Shown here: piece after piece, positions 43,720 to 53,692 of the stretch | How positions within the stretch are numbered: position 1 is the first letter of the stretch | Layout: each line of letters starts with the position of its first letter | Source: Candidatus Rhodoblastus alkanivorans | GTDB taxonomy: Bacteria > Pseudomonadota > Alphaproteobacteria > Rhizobiales > Beijerinckiaceae | Direction of reading: 5' to 3' | Length of the DNA stretch: 64,000 nucleotides | NCBI RefSeq assembly: GCF_022760755.1 | Contig: NZ_JAIVFP010000001.1 | Span: 1,406,001-1,470,000, forward strand | Notes under the pieces: generated by a model | The model's database searches: none | What the model was told of the DNA's origin: nothing | Seen by the model: only the letters and a program-made list of their open reading frames with translations | Position numbers and translations under genes: made by a program

Positions 43720-44646
43720 TTATTCCGCGGCGGCGCGCCAGGTCGATCCCGGCGCGACGCCGCCGGCGATTTCCGCGACCAGGCGCGAGAGATCGGCCTT
43801 GATCTCCTTATAGCGCGGCAAAGGCTGGAGCGTCGCCTCGTCTATATAGAGCGCGCGGTTGATCTCGATCTGCAGCGCGTGGCGGTTGCGGGAGCGGGCG
43901 GCGTAGTTCGTGGTGATGAAGCCCCCGGCATAGGGCTTGTTGCGGGCGACGCGATAGCCCATGCCGGCGAGCAGGGCATGGACGCGATGGGAAAAGGCGG
44001 GGTCGCAGCTCGCGCCATGGCGGTCGCCGATCACGAAATCGGCGTTGACCGGTTCGTAAGGGCGTCGCGAATTGCCGGTCGGCATGCGCGACGGCATGGA
44101 ATGACAGTCGATCAGATAAGCTGCGCCGAATTTCTCGGCGGCGCGGTTCATCAGGCCTTCGAGCTGCGCGTGATAGGGCTTGTAGCAGGTCTCGATCCGG
44201 GCGAGGCCCTCGGCCAGCGGAATGCGCTCGCGATAGATCGGCCGGCCTTCGGAGACGACCCGCGCGATGGTGCCGAGCCCGCTGGCGACGCGCAGCGAGC
44301 GTGTGTTGGCGTAGTCGGGCAGGGGCTCGACGAACAATTTTGAGTCAAGCTCGTAGGGTTCCCGATTGACGTCGAGAAAAGCGCGCGGAAAATTGGCGCG
44401 CAGCAGGGGCGCGCCAAGGAGCGGCGCGACGGCGAAAAGATCGTCCACCGCCACGTCTTCCGAACTGCGCAGCATCTGCAGGTCGAGCGCGGAGGCGGCG
44501 AGAAAATCTTCAGAATAGGCGCGTCCGGAATGGGGAGAGGAGAACACCAGAGGCGAGGCGAGCCGCTCCGGCTCCAGCGTCTCGCAGGCCGGTCTGGCGC
44601 GTTCCGCGTCCGCCGTAAAAACCTCCATTTCGCCTTCCATTTTCAT
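43720..44646 (-). CDS. N-formylglutamate amidohydrolase
   Basis: A zinc-dependent hydrolase of the HutG2/FGase family, cleaving N-formylglutamate to formate and glutamate in histidine breakdown or acting on related N-formyl amides. It is 308 aa. Family blocks are VFSSPHSGRAY near residue 34, LRANFPRAFLDVNREPYELD near 80-99, YLIDCHSMPS near 180, and HALQIEINRALY near 255. GGAGG 8 nt before 44646 decides this start among four ATGs. No other hut genes are adjacent. Confidence 0.92.
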   Translation of the reverse strand: MKMEGEMEVFTADAERARPACETLEPERLASPLVFSSPHSGRAYSEDFLAASALDLQMLRSSEDVAVDDLFAVAPLLGAPLLRANFPRAFLDVNREPYELDSKLFVEPLPDYANTRSLRVASGLGTIARVVSEGRPIYRERIPLAEGLARIETCYKPYHAQLEGLMNRAAEKFGAAYLIDCHSMPSRMPTGNSRRPYEPVNADFVIGDRHGASCDPAFSHRVHALLAGMGYRVARNKPYAGGFITTNYAARSRNRHALQIEINRALYIDEATLQPLPRYKEIKADLSRLVAEIAGGVAPGSTWRAAAE

Positions 44647-44823
44647 CGGCCGGCCCTCCAGGCGCCGGCGGCGTTTACGAACTGGCAAGCATGATGCCGG
44701 GCCGTGCGATTGTCCAGCGTGAAAGCGCCGGGTGAGGCCGTTAACTTTCCCGGCCTTTTAATGAAATTTCACCTGTTATTTACTACGATGGGGCTTTATC
44801 GAAAGGGCGCGAATGAGGGCGAC

Positions 44824-45210
44824 ATGAACCAACACCACCACACGGAACCATCGGTGAAGATCCTTTTGGCCGAAGACGACAACGACATGCGCCGTTTTCT
44901 GGTGAAGGCGTTGCAGAACGCCGGCTATGCGGTCGTTTCCTTCGACAATGGCCTCGAAGCCTATAACCGCCTGCGCGAAGAGCCTTTCGAACTGCTGCTC
45001 ACCGACATCGTCATGCCCGAAATGGACGGCATCGAACTCGCCCGCCGCGCCACCGAACTCGACCCTGACATCAAGGTGATGTTCATCACCGGATTCGCCG
45101 CAGTGGCGCTCAATCCCGACAATCACGCGCCGCGCCAGGCCAAGGTGCTGTCAAAGCCTTTCCACCTGCGCGATCTGGTCAATGAGGTGACCCGCCTGCT
45201 CGCTGCGTGA
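44824..45210 (+). CDS. cpdR: Cell-cycle response regulator CpdR
   Basis: A single-domain response regulator; in Caulobacter and Rhizobiales, unphosphorylated CpdR localises ClpXP to the pole and controls CtrA degradation. It is 128 aa. The receiver acid pocket is AEDDND near 17-22, the phosphoacceptor is Asp61 in LTDIVMPEMDG, Thr is in MFITGFA near 90, and Lys in LSKPFHLRDLV near 113. The C-terminus ends LLAA, matching the ClpXP-recognised tail of CpdR. The start at 44824 follows GAGGG; an upstream in-frame extension is unsupported. Confidence 0.92.
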   Translation: MNQHHHTEPSVKILLAEDDNDMRRFLVKALQNAGYAVVSFDNGLEAYNRLREEPFELLLTDIVMPEMDGIELARRATELDPDIKVMFITGFAAVALNPDNHAPRQAKVLSKPFHLRDLVNEVTRLLAA

Positions 45211-45237
45211 GGAGAAAAGTTTTTTGCCGGCGCCGGC

Positions 45238-45266
45238 TTGCGCGGCCGGAACCAAATCGATATACA
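45238..45266 (+). promoter_or_regulatory. Promoter of tRNA-Val
   Basis: TTGCGC (45238-45243) and TATACA (45261-45266) are separated by exactly 17 bp, followed by a C-rich discriminator region. The tRNA begins about 42 nt after the predicted start. Confidence 0.6.
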
Positions 45267-45314
45267 CCCCCCCACCCTTGACGACCCGGTTGGGACAGGT
45301 TCCTGGCCGGAGAC

Positions 45315-45389
<75 letters not shown>

Positions 45390-45626
45390 TTTTCCAAAAT
45401 CCGGATTTGCCCGACGTGGGCTCCTTCGCTGCGCGGAGGGGCCGCGCGTCTTCCGCCGCTGCCAAAAAGTTGCAGACGGGGCCGGGATTGTTATGCTTTA
45501 AGTGGCTGGACCTCGGCGCTCCGTCCGCCCTGGGCGGGGCGCCTCATTGCCGCTTTGTCCCGTTGGGCGCCGCTGTCCGGGGTTGGGCGCCGGCCCGAAG
45601 CCTGGCTTCGCGAGCGGCAGGGTGAA

Positions 45627-46544
45627 ATGGAAAGCGACGTCATGGCGATTTCGGAACATTTGCGTCAGTTGGAAGCCGAGTCGATCTATATTCTTCGAGA
45701 AACCGCCGCCGAATTTCAAAATCCCGTCATGCTCTATTCGATCGGCAAGGATTCGAGCGTGATGCTGCATCTGGCCTTGAAGGCGTTCTATCCCTCCAAG
45801 CCGCCCTTTCCCCTGCTGCATGTCGATACGACATGGAAATTCAAGGAGATGATCGCGTTCCGCGACGAGACCGCGGAGCGGCTCGGGCTGAACCTGATCG
45901 TCCATATCAACCAGGACGGCGTCGCGCGCGGGATTTCGCCGATCGCCAGCGGCTCTTCGGTCCATACCCAGGTGATGAAGACCGAAGGCCTGCGCCAGGC
46001 GCTCGGCAAATGGCAATTCGACGCCGCGATCGGCGGCGCCCGGCGCGACGAGGAGAAAAGCCGCGCCAAGGAGCGCTTCTTCTCCCATCGCAATGCCGCC
46101 CACGCCTGGGATCCGCGCAACCAGCGCCCCGAACTGCGACGGCTGTTCAACACCCGCATCGCGCCGGGCGAATCCATGCGCGTCTTCCCTCTGTCCAATT
46201 GGACCGAGATGGATGTCTGGACCTATGTCGCCGCCGAAAACATCCCGGTGGTCGATCTTTATTTCGCGAAAAGGCGGCCCCTGGTGAAGCGCGACGGCGT
46301 GCTGATCATGGTCGACGACGACCGCCTGCCGCTGCACGCGGGCGAAATGCCGGAAATGATCATGTCCCGCTTCCGCACGCTCGGCTGCTATCCGCTGACC
46401 GGGGCGATCGAATCCAGCGCCCAGAATCTGGACGACATTATCGAGGAATTGCGCCTGTCCCACCTTTCCGAGCGCCAGGGCCGGCTGATCGACGCCGATG
46501 AATCCGGCTCGATGGAGAAGAAAAAGCGCGAGGGTTATTTCTGA
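45627..46544 (+). CDS. cysD: Sulfate adenylyltransferase subunit 2
   Basis: The catalytic subunit of ATP sulfurylase, which makes APS from sulfate and ATP with the help of the CysN GTPase. It is 305 aa. The PP-loop is [19 protein letters not shown] near residues 35-53; [10 protein letters not shown] near 64 and [15 protein letters not shown] near 132 are diagnostic, as is the C-terminal [10 protein letters not shown]. The start at 45627 follows AGGGTGA; an ATG 15 nt later is an alternative. Its stop overlaps the cysNC start (TGATG). Confidence 0.96.
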   Translation: MESDVMAISEHLRQLEAESIYILRETAAEFQNPVMLYSIGKDSSVMLHLALKAFYPSKPPFPLLHVDTTWKFKEMIAFRDETAERLGLNLIVHINQDGVARGISPIASGSSVHTQVMKTEGLRQALGKWQFDAAIGGARRDEEKSRAKERFFSHRNAAHAWDPRNQRPELRRLFNTRIAPGESMRVFPLSNWTEMDVWTYVAAENIPVVDLYFAKRRPLVKRDGVLIMVDDDRLPLHAGEMPEMIMSRFRTLGCYPLTGAIESSAQNLDDIIEELRLSHLSERQGRLIDADESGSMEKKKREGYF

Positions 46545-48442
46545 TGAAACATCCGATGACGACCTTCCCGGCGCGCGACGGCGAAACGACCGTGCAGCTT
46601 CCGACCCTGCGGCTGCTCACCTGCGGCTCGGTCGACGACGGCAAATCCACCCTGATCGGCCGCATTCTCTATGATCGCGGACTGGTGCCGGACGACCAGC
46701 TCGTTACCCTCGAACGCGACTCGCGCAAATTCGGCACCACCGGCGCCGACCTCGACCTCGCTCTGCTGATCGATGGCCTGGAGGCCGAGCAGCAGCAGGG
46801 CATCACCATCGACGTCGCTTATCGCTATTTCTCGACCGACAAGCGCTCCTTCATCATCGCCGACACGCCCGGCCATGAGCAATATACCCGCAACATGGCG
46901 ACCGGGGCGGCGAACTGCGATCTGGCGATCCTGCTGATCGACGCCCGCAAGGGCATTCTCGACCAGACCCTGCGCCACATGTCGATCGTTTCGATGCTCG
47001 GCATCCGCCACATCGTGCTGGCGATCAACAAGATGGACCTGGTCGATTACAGCGAGGCCGTGTTCAACGCCGTCGTCACCGATTTTACCGCCCACGCCAG
47101 CGGCCTGGGCTTCAAGACGCTCGCCGCCATCCCGATGTCGGCGCGGTTCGGCGTCAATGTCACATCGCCCTCCACTTCCATGCCGTGGCGTCATGGGCCG
47201 TGCCTGCTCGACTATCTCGAAACCGTCGACGTCGCCGACGACGCCGCCGAGGCGCCGCTGCGTTTCCCGATTCAATGGGTGAACCGGCCGAACCTCGACT
47301 TCCGCGGCATGAGCGGCACGGTCATGTCGGGGCGGGTCAAGGTCGGCGACGAAATCTCGATCGCGGACACCGGCCTGACCACCCATGTCGCGCGCATCGT
47401 CACCATGGACGGCGATCTCGAAAGCGCCGAGGCCAATGACGCGGTGACCCTCGTCTTCACCGAGGAGATCGACGCCTCGCGCGGCGACCTGATCTGCCAT
47501 GTCGCTGACCGTCCGACCGTGGTCGAGCAATTCGCCGCCCATCTGTTCTGGATGGGCGCGGACAAGCTTTTGCCCGGGCGCTCCTATCTCATCAAGATCA
47601 ACGGCCGCACAGTCCCGGCGAGCGTCACCGAGATCAAGCACCGCCTCAACATTTCGAACCAGCAGAAAATGGCGGCGAAGACGCTGCGGATCAACGAGAT
47701 CGGCTTCTGCAACATCGACGTCTCGCGGACGATCTGCATCGATTCCTTCGAGCATTTCCGCAATACCGGCGCTTTCCTGCTGGTCGACCGCACCACCAAC
47801 GCCACGGTCGCGATCGGCACGATCGCCTTCCCCCTGCGCCGCGCCACCAATGTCCATCTCCAGCGCATGAGCGTGACCAAGGAGGTGCGCGCCACGCTGA
47901 AGCATCAGAAGCCGGCGGTGCTTTGGTTCACCGGCCTGTCCGGTTCGGGCAAATCGACGGTCGCCAATCTGGTCGAGGTCAAGCTTGCCGCGCAGCACGC
48001 CCATACGGCGACGCTCGACGGCGACAATCTGCGCCACGGCCTCAACCGCGACCTCGGCTTCACCGACGCCGACCGCGTCGAGAACATCCGCCGCGTCGGC
48101 GAAGTGTCGAAACTGATGGTGGACGCCGGCCTGATCGTGCTGTCCTCCTTCATTTCGCCCTTCGAGGCCGAGCGGCGCATGGTGCGCGAACTGCTTGGGC
48201 CCGGCGAATTCGTCGAAGTTTTCGTGGATACGCCGCTCGATGTCTGCATGCAGCGCGACCGCAAGGGGCTCTACAAACGGGCGCTGGCCGGCGAGATCAA
48301 GAATTTCACCGGCATCGACCAACCTTACGAGCGGCCGGACAACGCCGAGATCGTCCTGACCCAGGAAGACGGAACCGCCGAGCAGATGGCCGACCGCATC
48401 GTCAAATATCTGCGCGATAACAATTACGTCGTCTCCGCCTGA
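46544..48442 (+). CDS. cysNC: Bifunctional sulfate adenylyltransferase subunit 1 / APS kinase
   Basis: A fusion of the CysN GTPase, which drives APS synthesis, with the CysC kinase that makes PAPS. It is 632 aa. GTPase motifs are GSVDDGKST (28-36), DTPGHEQYTRN near 106 and NKMD near 165. The APS kinase domain starts near 450, with the P-loop GLSGSGKST at about 464-472, DGDNLRHGLNRDLGF near 493 and FISPFEAERR near 540. The fused form is standard in Rhizobiales. It is translationally coupled to cysD. Confidence 0.97.
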   Translation: MKHPMTTFPARDGETTVQLPTLRLLTCGSVDDGKSTLIGRILYDRGLVPDDQLVTLERDSRKFGTTGADLDLALLIDGLEAEQQQGITIDVAYRYFSTDKRSFIIADTPGHEQYTRNMATGAANCDLAILLIDARKGILDQTLRHMSIVSMLGIRHIVLAINKMDLVDYSEAVFNAVVTDFTAHASGLGFKTLAAIPMSARFGVNVTSPSTSMPWRHGPCLLDYLETVDVADDAAEAPLRFPIQWVNRPNLDFRGMSGTVMSGRVKVGDEISIADTGLTTHVARIVTMDGDLESAEANDAVTLVFTEEIDASRGDLICHVADRPTVVEQFAAHLFWMGADKLLPGRSYLIKINGRTVPASVTEIKHRLNISNQQKMAAKTLRINEIGFCNIDVSRTICIDSFEHFRNTGAFLLVDRTTNATVAIGTIAFPLRRATNVHLQRMSVTKEVRATLKHQKPAVLWFTGLSGSGKSTVANLVEVKLAAQHAHTATLDGDNLRHGLNRDLGFTDADRVENIRRVGEVSKLMVDAGLIVLSSFISPFEAERRMVRELLGPGEFVEVFVDTPLDVCMQRDRKGLYKRALAGEIKNFTGIDQPYERPDNAEIVLTQEDGTAEQMADRIVKYLRDNNYVVSA

Positions 48443-48477
48443 CCGCGGCGAATCTGTTATTATCGCGTCGGTAGGTT

Positions 48478-48594
48478 TGGCGCTCGCTCTGGCATGCGCC
48501 AACCGCTCGCGGGTTTTCTGGCGCTCGCTCTGGCATGCGCCAACCGCTCGCGTGTCTTTTGGCGCTCCGCTCTGGCATGCGCCAACCGCTCGCG
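48478..48594. repeat. Three 34-35 bp palindromic repeats with 41 bp period
   Basis: Copies lie at 48478-48511, 48519-48552 and 48560-48594 with 7 bp T-rich spacers. Each can form the hairpin TTGGCGC-N12-GCGCCAA (TGGCGC in the middle copy). The third has a 1 bp insertion. They fill the cysNC-putA spacer and end 19 bp before the putA start. Confidence 0.85.
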
Positions 48595-48613
48595 CAGGAT
48601 GACGGGCCGGCGC

Positions 48614-51601
48614 ATGACAGACGAGACAAAGGCATTTTCGGCGCCTTACGCCCCGCCTGATGAGGATTTCGCTCAAGCCTGGCTGGCGGAGCCGCGGCGC
48701 GACGATCTTCGCGCCGCCGAATCCGCTCTCGCCGCGCAACTGTTGCGCGCGATCCGGGCCCGTGCGCCGGGCGTCGGCGGGGTCGAGGATTTCCTGCACG
48801 AATTCAAGCTCTCGTCGCGCGAAGGCCTCGCCATCATGGCGCTCGCCGAAGCGCTGGCGCGGGCGCCGGACAATCCGACGGCCGACCTGCTGCTGGCCGA
48901 TAAGCTCGCGGCGGGCGATTTCGATCGTCACGCGCTCCGTTCGGACGCGCCGCTGATCCAGGCCTGCGCTTTTGCGCTCGGTTTTTCGGCGCGGCTGGTC
49001 GAGGCGGAATTTTCGCCGAGTCGGGTCGTTTCCGGCCTCGCCCGGCGGCTCGGCGTCCCGGCCCTGCGCGCCGCCGCCCGCCAGGCCATGCGCCTGCTCG
49101 GCGGTCATTTCGTGTTCGGGGAAACGATTCAGGCGGCGCTCGCCCGCGCGCAATCGCCCGCCAGCCGGCGCGATCTCCATTCCTTCGACATGCTGGGGGA
49201 GGGCGCGCGGACGGCGCGGGACGCTCAATATCATTTCGACGCCTATGCCAACGCGATTGAATCGATCGGCGCTTCCGCGAAAGGCGCGGGGCCGGCGCAA
49301 AGGCCGGGGATTTCCATAAAACTTTCGGCGCTTCATCCGCGCTATGAGGCGATCTCGGCTGAGCGCGTCCGCGCCGAATTGACGCCGCGCCTGCTGGAGC
49401 TTGCGCTTCTCGCCAGGGAGCGGGACATCGGCCTGACCGTGGACGCCGAGGAGGCCGACCGGCTCGAATTGTCGCTCGACATTTTCGGCCGGGTCCTCGC
49501 CGATCCGGCGCTTGGCGAATGGGAGGGCTTCGGGCTCGCGGTTCAGGCCTATCAGAAGCGCGCCGGCGCGATCATCGACCATGTCGCGGAACTGGCGCGC
49601 GCCCGCCGCCGCCGCACCACGGCGCGGCTCGTCAAAGGCGCCTATTGGGACAGCGAGATCAAGCGCGCGCAGGAGCGGGGGCTCGCCGATTATCCGGTCT
49701 TCACCCGCAAGGCGATGACCGACCTGAACTATCTCGCCTGCGCCGGGCGGCTGCTGGCGGAGAGCCATATTTTCCCGCAATTCGCCACCCATAATGCGCT
49801 GACCGCCGCGGTGATCGTGGTGCGCGCCAACAGACGGCGCGATTACGAGTTCCAGCGTCTGCACGGCATGGGCGAGGCTTTGCACGAGGCCCTGCGCGCC
49901 CATTCGGGCGTCGCCTGCCGGGTTTACGCGCCGGTTGGGCCGCACCGCGACCTTCTCGCCTATCTGGTGCGGCGGCTGATCGAGAACGGCGCCAATACGT
50001 CCTTCGTCGCCCGCGCGGCGGAACCGGACGCCGCCGAGAAAGACCTGCTCGCCGATCCGCTCGAAAGCTTGCGCGAATCGGGTCGCGCCCGCCACGCCCG
50101 CCTTCCCCTGCCGCGGGACCTTTTCGCGCCGGAGCGTAAGAATTCCGCCGGGGTCGAATTCGGGCACAGCGACGCGCTTGCGGGCTTACTGGGAGAGATC
50201 GCGCCGCATCGGGACGCGGCGCGCGCCATCGCGCCGCATGGGATTGCGCCTGAGGCCGCTTTCGCCCATACGCAAAAAGCCTTTCCCGGCTGGAGCGCGA
50301 CCGCGGTCGGCCGGCGCATTGCTATCCTCCTGCGCGCCGCCGACCTGTTCGAGGCGAATCGCGGCCGGCTGATCGCGCTTTTGCAGGAGGAGGCGGGCAA
50401 GACCTTGGACGATTGCGTCGCCGAAGTGCGCGAGGCGGCGGATTTGTGCCGCTATTACGCCGCCGAGGCCCGCAAGATCTGCGCCGGCGCCACACTTCCG
50501 GGCGTCACCGGAGAAGACAATAAGTTGCTCCGATGCGGGCGTGGCGTTTTCGTCTGCATTTCGCCGTGGAATTTTCCCCTCGCGATTTTTTCCGGCCAGA
50601 TCGCGGCGGCGCTGGCGGCGGGAAATTGCGTCATCGCCAAGCCGGCGGAGCAGAGCCCGCGTATCGCCCGCGTCGCGGCGGAATTGTTCGCGGCGGCGGG
50701 TTTGCCTGAAGGGGCGCTGGTCTGCGCCCCCGGCGACGGCGACCTCGGCGCGGCCCTTGTCGCCGATCCGCGCGCGGCGGGCGTCGCCTTCACCGGCTCG
50801 GTCGAGACGGCGCAGGCGATTCAGCGCGCCCTGACCGCGCGCGGCGGCCCCATCGTCCCTTTCATCGCCGAAACCGGCGGAATCAATGCGATGATCGTCG
50901 ATTCGACCGCGCTTCTCGAACAGGTGACGGACGATGTCCTCGTTTCGGCCTTCCGCTCCGCCGGCCAGCGCTGTTCGGCCTTGCGCCTGCTGTGCCTGCA
51001 GGAGGATATTTACGCGCCCGCGCTCGATATGCTGATCGGCGCGGCGGCCGAATTGCGGGTCGGCGACCCGCGCGACATCGCCACCCACGTCGGCCCGGTG
51101 ATCGACGCGGGATCAAAAGCGGCGCTCGAATGCTATCTTGCGGCCCGCGCCGCCGATGGCCGCATTCTTCACGCCGGAACTGCGCCCGAAGACGGCTTTT
51201 TCGTCGCGCCCCACATCGTCCGCCTCGACCGCCCGCGTGACTTGACGCGCGAAATCTTCGGCCCAGTGCTCCATGTCACCACCTGGCGGGCGGAACGATT
51301 TTCCGATCTCATCGACGAGATCGCCGCCTCCGGCTATGGCCTGACCCTTGGCCTGCACAGCCGCATCGAAAGCCGCATCGCGGAGCTGGCGCGCAAGGCG
51401 CCGGCGGGGAATATTTATGTCAACCGCAACATGATCGGCGCGGTGGTCGGCAGCCAGCCCTTCGGCGGCTTTGGCTTCAGCGGAACCGGCCCCAAGGCGG
51501 GCGGGCCCGATTATCTCCGCCGTTTCTACCGCGAGGCGACCCTCAGCGTGAACACGGCGTCGCTTGGCGGCGACGCCGGCCTGCTGGCGCAGGAGGATTG
51601 A
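48614..51601 (+). CDS. putA: Bifunctional proline dehydrogenase / P5C dehydrogenase
   Basis: Oxidises proline to glutamate in two steps (FAD-linked PRODH, then NAD-linked aldehyde dehydrogenase). It is 995 aa and lacks the N-terminal ribbon-helix-helix DNA-binding domain, so it should not autoregulate. The PRODH barrel spans about 150-490 (LVKGAYWDSEIKRAQERGL near 338). The ALDH domain spans about 540-990, with CISPWNFPLAIFSG near 647, Glu in ETGGINAM near 754 and catalytic Cys in SAGQRCSALR near 785. The ATG at 48614 starts the family homology; the frame is open upstream only through the palindromic repeats. Confidence 0.95.
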   Translation: MTDETKAFSAPYAPPDEDFAQAWLAEPRRDDLRAAESALAAQLLRAIRARAPGVGGVEDFLHEFKLSSREGLAIMALAEALARAPDNPTADLLLADKLAAGDFDRHALRSDAPLIQACAFALGFSARLVEAEFSPSRVVSGLARRLGVPALRAAARQAMRLLGGHFVFGETIQAALARAQSPASRRDLHSFDMLGEGARTARDAQYHFDAYANAIESIGASAKGAGPAQRPGISIKLSALHPRYEAISAERVRAELTPRLLELALLARERDIGLTVDAEEADRLELSLDIFGRVLADPALGEWEGFGLAVQAYQKRAGAIIDHVAELARARRRRTTARLVKGAYWDSEIKRAQERGLADYPVFTRKAMTDLNYLACAGRLLAESHIFPQFATHNALTAAVIVVRANRRRDYEFQRLHGMGEALHEALRAHSGVACRVYAPVGPHRDLLAYLVRRLIENGANTSFVARAAEPDAAEKDLLADPLESLRESGRARHARLPLPRDLFAPERKNSAGVEFGHSDALAGLLGEIAPHRDAARAIAPHGIAPEAAFAHTQKAFPGWSATAVGRRIAILLRAADLFEANRGRLIALLQEEAGKTLDDCVAEVREAADLCRYYAAEARKICAGATLPGVTGEDNKLLRCGRGVFVCISPWNFPLAIFSGQIAAALAAGNCVIAKPAEQSPRIARVAAELFAAAGLPEGALVCAPGDGDLGAALVADPRAAGVAFTGSVETAQAIQRALTARGGPIVPFIAETGGINAMIVDSTALLEQVTDDVLVSAFRSAGQRCSALRLLCLQEDIYAPALDMLIGAAAELRVGDPRDIATHVGPVIDAGSKAALECYLAARAADGRILHAGTAPEDGFFVAPHIVRLDRPRDLTREIFGPVLHVTTWRAERFSDLIDEIAASGYGLTLGLHSRIESRIAELARKAPAGNIYVNRNMIGAVVGSQPFGGFGFSGTGPKAGGPDYLRRFYREATLSVNTASLGGDAGLLAQED

Positions 51602-52441
51602 CTATTCCGCGCCCCAATCGTGCTCGGTCACATATTTGTACGGATAATCCGGCTCGACATAGCCCTTCGGGCCTTCGCGCTTTGGCAGTTTCACCTTTTC
51701 GCTCGGCAACTCCTCGTAGGGAACGTGTCGGAGCAGGTGCGAAATTACGTTGAGCCGCGCCCGCTTCTTGTCGTCGGAGCGCAGAACATACCAAGGCGCC
51801 CAGGACGTGTCGGTTGCCGCGAACATGGCGTCGCGGGCGCGGGAATAATCATACCATTTGCTGAAGCTCTTGAGGTCCATCGGCGAGAGCTTCCAGATCT
51901 TGCGGCCGTCGTCGATGCGCGCCGTGAGGCGGCGCTCCTGCTCTTCCATGGTGACTTCAAGCCAATATTTCAGCAGGATGATTCCGGCGTCCAGCATTGC
52001 CTTTTCGAACGCCGGCGTCATCAGCAGGAAACGCTCCATCTGTTGATCGGTGGCAAAGCCCATCACCCGTTCGACGCCGGCGCGATTGTACCAGGAACGG
52101 TCGAAGATCACGATCTCGCCGCCGGCGGGGAAATGTTCGATATAGCGCTGGACATACATCTGCGACTTCTGCCGCTCGGTCGGCGCCGGCAGCGCGACGA
52201 CGCGAAAGATGCGCGGGCTGACGCGCTCGGTGATCGCCTTGATGCAGCCGCCCTTGCCGGCGCCGTCGCGGCCCTCGAAGACGATGCAGACCTTCAAGCC
52301 CTTGGCGACGACCCATTGCTGGAGTTTCACCAGTTCGACATGAAGCTTTTTCAGCTCCTTTTCATAGAGCTTGTTCTTGAGCTTGCCGTCCGCCTCGTCC
52401 GGCGCCTCGACTTCCCGATGCTTCTTGCCCTTTTTGGCCAT
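51602..52441 (-). CDS. ppk2: Polyphosphate kinase 2
   Basis: A PPK2-family phosphotransferase that interconverts polyphosphate and nucleoside di/triphosphates. It is 279 aa, a single-domain member. Walker A is FEGRDGAGKGGCIKAI near residues 55-70, lid and Walker B regions are IFDRSWYNRAGVERVMGF near 110-127, and YLEVTMEEQERR-type and SWAPWYVLRSDDKKRARLN segments follow. A lysine-rich N-terminus (MAKKGKKHREVE) is typical. GGAGG precedes the ATG. Its stop abuts the putA stop with no spacer. Confidence 0.95.
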   Translation of the reverse strand: MAKKGKKHREVEAPDEADGKLKNKLYEKELKKLHVELVKLQQWVVAKGLKVCIVFEGRDGAGKGGCIKAITERVSPRIFRVVALPAPTERQKSQMYVQRYIEHFPAGGEIVIFDRSWYNRAGVERVMGFATDQQMERFLLMTPAFEKAMLDAGIILLKYWLEVTMEEQERRLTARIDDGRKIWKLSPMDLKSFSKWYDYSRARDAMFAATDTSWAPWYVLRSDDKKRARLNVISHLLRHVPYEELPSEKVKLPKREGPKGYVEPDYPYKYVTEHDWGAE

Positions 52442-52794
52442 TTTTTTCCTCCCGCAACGCCTTGCCGCATTTTGGCGCAGCATAACACGGCCTGCGCATG
52501 CCGCGGTCATCCTAGTGTCAAGAATTCGACCTCTTTGGGCGCCAGCCGCGCCGAGTCGAGATCTGGGCGGGAGAGGAGCTCGAAGCGACATTCAAATCGC
52601 CTTGGCGCAAAGCGCTCGCCTGGGCGGCGCCGGCGCGAAAGCGCAGCGTCCACTTTTTTGCGCGCCGCTCTAGGCGCCGGGTGCGCATTTTGCGATTATG
52701 CCGCGCCCTTTCACAGGCGTGAACTTGGCAGGTCGGGCGAATCCGGCGCCGGCGCGCCCTATTCAAAATTTGGAAAACAGCAGGAGCCCGCAGG
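52442..52794. other. Intergenic region between ppk2 and the transglycosylase gene
   Basis: This is 353 bp of GC-rich sequence between divergent genes. No ORF, repeat or clear promoter box was recognised. Confidence 0.4.
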
Positions 52795-53592
52795 ATGAAG
52801 GCCGGGAAATTCGCAATACTGGTCATGGCCGTGATGTCCCTCACTTTGGGGGCCGGCGAAGCGGTCGCCGCCCAATGCGGGTCGTCGTCGGGGGGCTTCG
52901 AAAACTGGAAGCAGCAATTCGCCCAGGAGGCGCGTGCGCATGGCGTCGGCTCCCCAGGCATTTCGGCGCTGATGGGCGCCCATTACAATCAGGCGACGAT
53001 CAACGCCGACCGCGGCATGCGGAGCTTCCATCTTTCGCTCGACGCCTTCATGGCCAAGCGTGGCGGCTCGATCATCGCCGCGCGCGGCCGCAGGCTGAAA
53101 CAGTCCAACGCCGCCTTGTTCGCCCAGATCGAGCAGCGTTACGGCGTTCCGCCCGGCCCCCTGATCGCGATCTGGGGCATGGAGACCGGCTTTGGCGCGG
53201 TGCGCGGCAATCAGAACATGATTTCCGCCGTCTCCACTCTGGCCTATGACTGTCGCCGGCCCGCTTTGTTCACCGACCAGCTCTATGCCGCCTTGACCCT
53301 GATCGATCGCGGCGTGTTCTCGTCCGGCACCCGCTCGTCCATGCATGGCGAGGTCGGCCAGACCCAGTTCATGCCGAAGACGGTGCTGGAATATGGCGTC
53401 GGCAATCTCGAAACCTCGTCGGGCGCGCTGAACTCGACCGCCAATTATCTCCGCGCCCACGGCTGGCAACCCGGCGCCGGCTACCAGCCCGGCGAGCCAA
53501 ATTTCGCCGCGATCCAGGCCTGGAACGCCGCCTCCGTCTATCAGCAGGCGATCGCCATCATCGCGCGCAAGATCGACGGCGGGGATCATTAA
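52795..53592 (+). CDS. Lytic murein transglycosylase (MltB/SLT_2 type)
   Basis: A periplasmic peptidoglycan lyase. A signal peptide to about residue 26 (EAVAAQ) is followed by the SLT_2 domain: YNQATINADRGMRSFHLSLD near 64-83, the catalytic Glu130 in IWGMETGFGA, and GEVGQTQFMPKTVLEYG near 185. At 265 aa it is short, without the C-terminal peptidoglycan-binding domain found in many relatives, and it lacks a lipobox, so it is soluble. AGGAG precedes the start. It is followed by a terminator and the MBOAT operon. Confidence 0.9.
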   Translation: MKAGKFAILVMAVMSLTLGAGEAVAAQCGSSSGGFENWKQQFAQEARAHGVGSPGISALMGAHYNQATINADRGMRSFHLSLDAFMAKRGGSIIAARGRRLKQSNAALFAQIEQRYGVPPGPLIAIWGMETGFGAVRGNQNMISAVSTLAYDCRRPALFTDQLYAALTLIDRGVFSSGTRSSMHGEVGQTQFMPKTVLEYGVGNLETSSGALNSTANYLRAHGWQPGAGYQPGEPNFAAIQAWNAASVYQQAIAIIARKIDGGDH

Positions 53593-53618
53593 GCCAGCCT
53601 TTCGGCTCGCGTCTTTCG

Positions 53619-53643
53619 CCTCGGCCGCCCCCGGCGGCCGAGG
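53619..53643 (+). terminator. Terminator after the transglycosylase gene
   Basis: A perfect 11 bp stem, CCTCGGCCGCC-CCC-GGCGGCCGAGG, is followed by CCTTCGCGTTTTC. The T-run is weak, so read-through into the MBOAT gene is possible. Confidence 0.6.
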
Positions 53644-53692
53644 CCTTCGCGTTTTCGTTGAAAATTCCGCGCGCAAAGGTTTGCGGCCTTAA

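Noticed and set aside
48478..48594. Possible CRISPR array
   Set aside because: Spacers are only 7 bp and alike, only three units are present, and no cas genes are nearby; it is a palindromic tandem repeat.
48494..48613. Upstream extension of putA through the palindromic repeats
   Set aside because: The frame is open, but the residues are repeat-encoded and PutA homology begins after 48614; kept as an observation, not as the start.
46535..50167. 1210-codon open frame on the minus strand
   Set aside because: It is antisense to cysNC and putA; no family match, a shadow of GC-rich codons.
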